The translations under genes and the position numbers were made by a program. Source: Lepturacanthus savala (Eukaryota; Chordata; Actinopteri; Scombriformes; Trichiuridae). From it: a stretch of 64,000 bases of DNA. Every line of letters begins with the position of its first letter. Position 1 is the stretch's first letter. The notes under the pieces are model-generated. The model was not told where the DNA came from. It made no database searches and saw only the letters and a program-made list of their open reading frames with translations. This document shows positions 63,867 through 64,000 of the stretch, piece after piece. The stretch lies in contig CM060471.1 in the NCBI GenBank assembly GCA_030544235.1, positions 12,075,348 through 12,139,347 of the forward strand. Direction: 5' to 3'.

Positions 63867-64000
63867 CACCATGAACTTGAGTCCAAAAACTCCAACATTA
63901 CAAATTTTAAAACTTTCACAAATATGAAAACATCTCAGATTAACTTGTATCAGAACATCTATGAAATTGACTTGATTAATTGTTCATTTGTTAAAAATAA

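Larger units (their letters stand above)
60945..64000 (+). other. crhr1: crhr intron 5, 5' part
   Basis: No exon encoding the conserved (K)VHYH..INYLGHC start of transmembrane helix 1 was found, so the gene continues beyond the window. Contains the L2-like relic at 61266 and a repeated GTCAACTCTGTT motif near 63478-63865. The rest is AT-rich. Confidence 0.75.

Overview
This is ordinary vertebrate nuclear DNA, almost certainly from a ray-finned (teleost) fish. Coding sequence is split into short exons with GT/AG borders, most of the window is AT-rich noncoding DNA, and the repeats are fish-type: several decayed Tc1/mariner lineages, tRNA-derived SINEs, L1-, L2- and jockey-type LINE relics, a Gypsy gag relic, hAT- and Harbinger-like elements, and long (TG)n, (TA)n and (CT)n microsatellites. 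No operon, phage, CRISPR or other microbial feature was seen.

Two genuine genes are visible, both on the + strand. (1) Positions 1-2463 hold the 3' end of xrcc6 (Ku70, DNA double-strand-break repair): three coding exons (1306-1406, 1501-1617, 1732-1931) encoding the C-terminal arm, a basic linker and the SAP domain, then a 3' UTR with an ATTAAA signal at 2458. (2) Positions 20369-60944 hold the 5' half of a corticotropin-releasing-hormone receptor, a class B GPCR. Five coding exons (20369-20398, 26560-26647, 27666-27725, 28084-28209, 60859-60944) splice in frame into 130 residues: a signal peptide and the complete hormone-binding ectodomain. The seven-helix part must lie beyond the right edge. 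The sequence looks more like CRHR1 than CRHR2. A 60-nt symmetrical third exon lengthens the N-terminal region compared with mammalian CRHR1.

By region: 1-2.5 kb, xrcc6; 2.5-19.6 kb, intergenic, with a deleted Tc1 copy, a SINE with clear target-site duplications, a widespread fish repeat (9.4-10.2 kb) and a reversed Tc1 relic (16.2-16.9 kb); 19.6-20.4 kb, GC-richer promoter/leader of the receptor gene; 20.4-28.2 kb, introns 1-3; 28.2-60.9 kb, a 32.6-kb intron 4 that has collected most of the transposon debris; 60.9-64 kb, intron 5 with an L2-like relic.

The two genes have no functional link. The most interesting points are the xrcc6-crhr adjacency, which differs from the human neighbourhoods of CRHR1 and CRHR2; the skippable exon 3, whose removal would create an extra cysteine; a four-codon upstream ORF just before the receptor start; and an unclassified dispersed repeat present in four copies. 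No new biological system was found. Repeat calls rest on remembered family consensus sequences and on internal comparison, not on a search.
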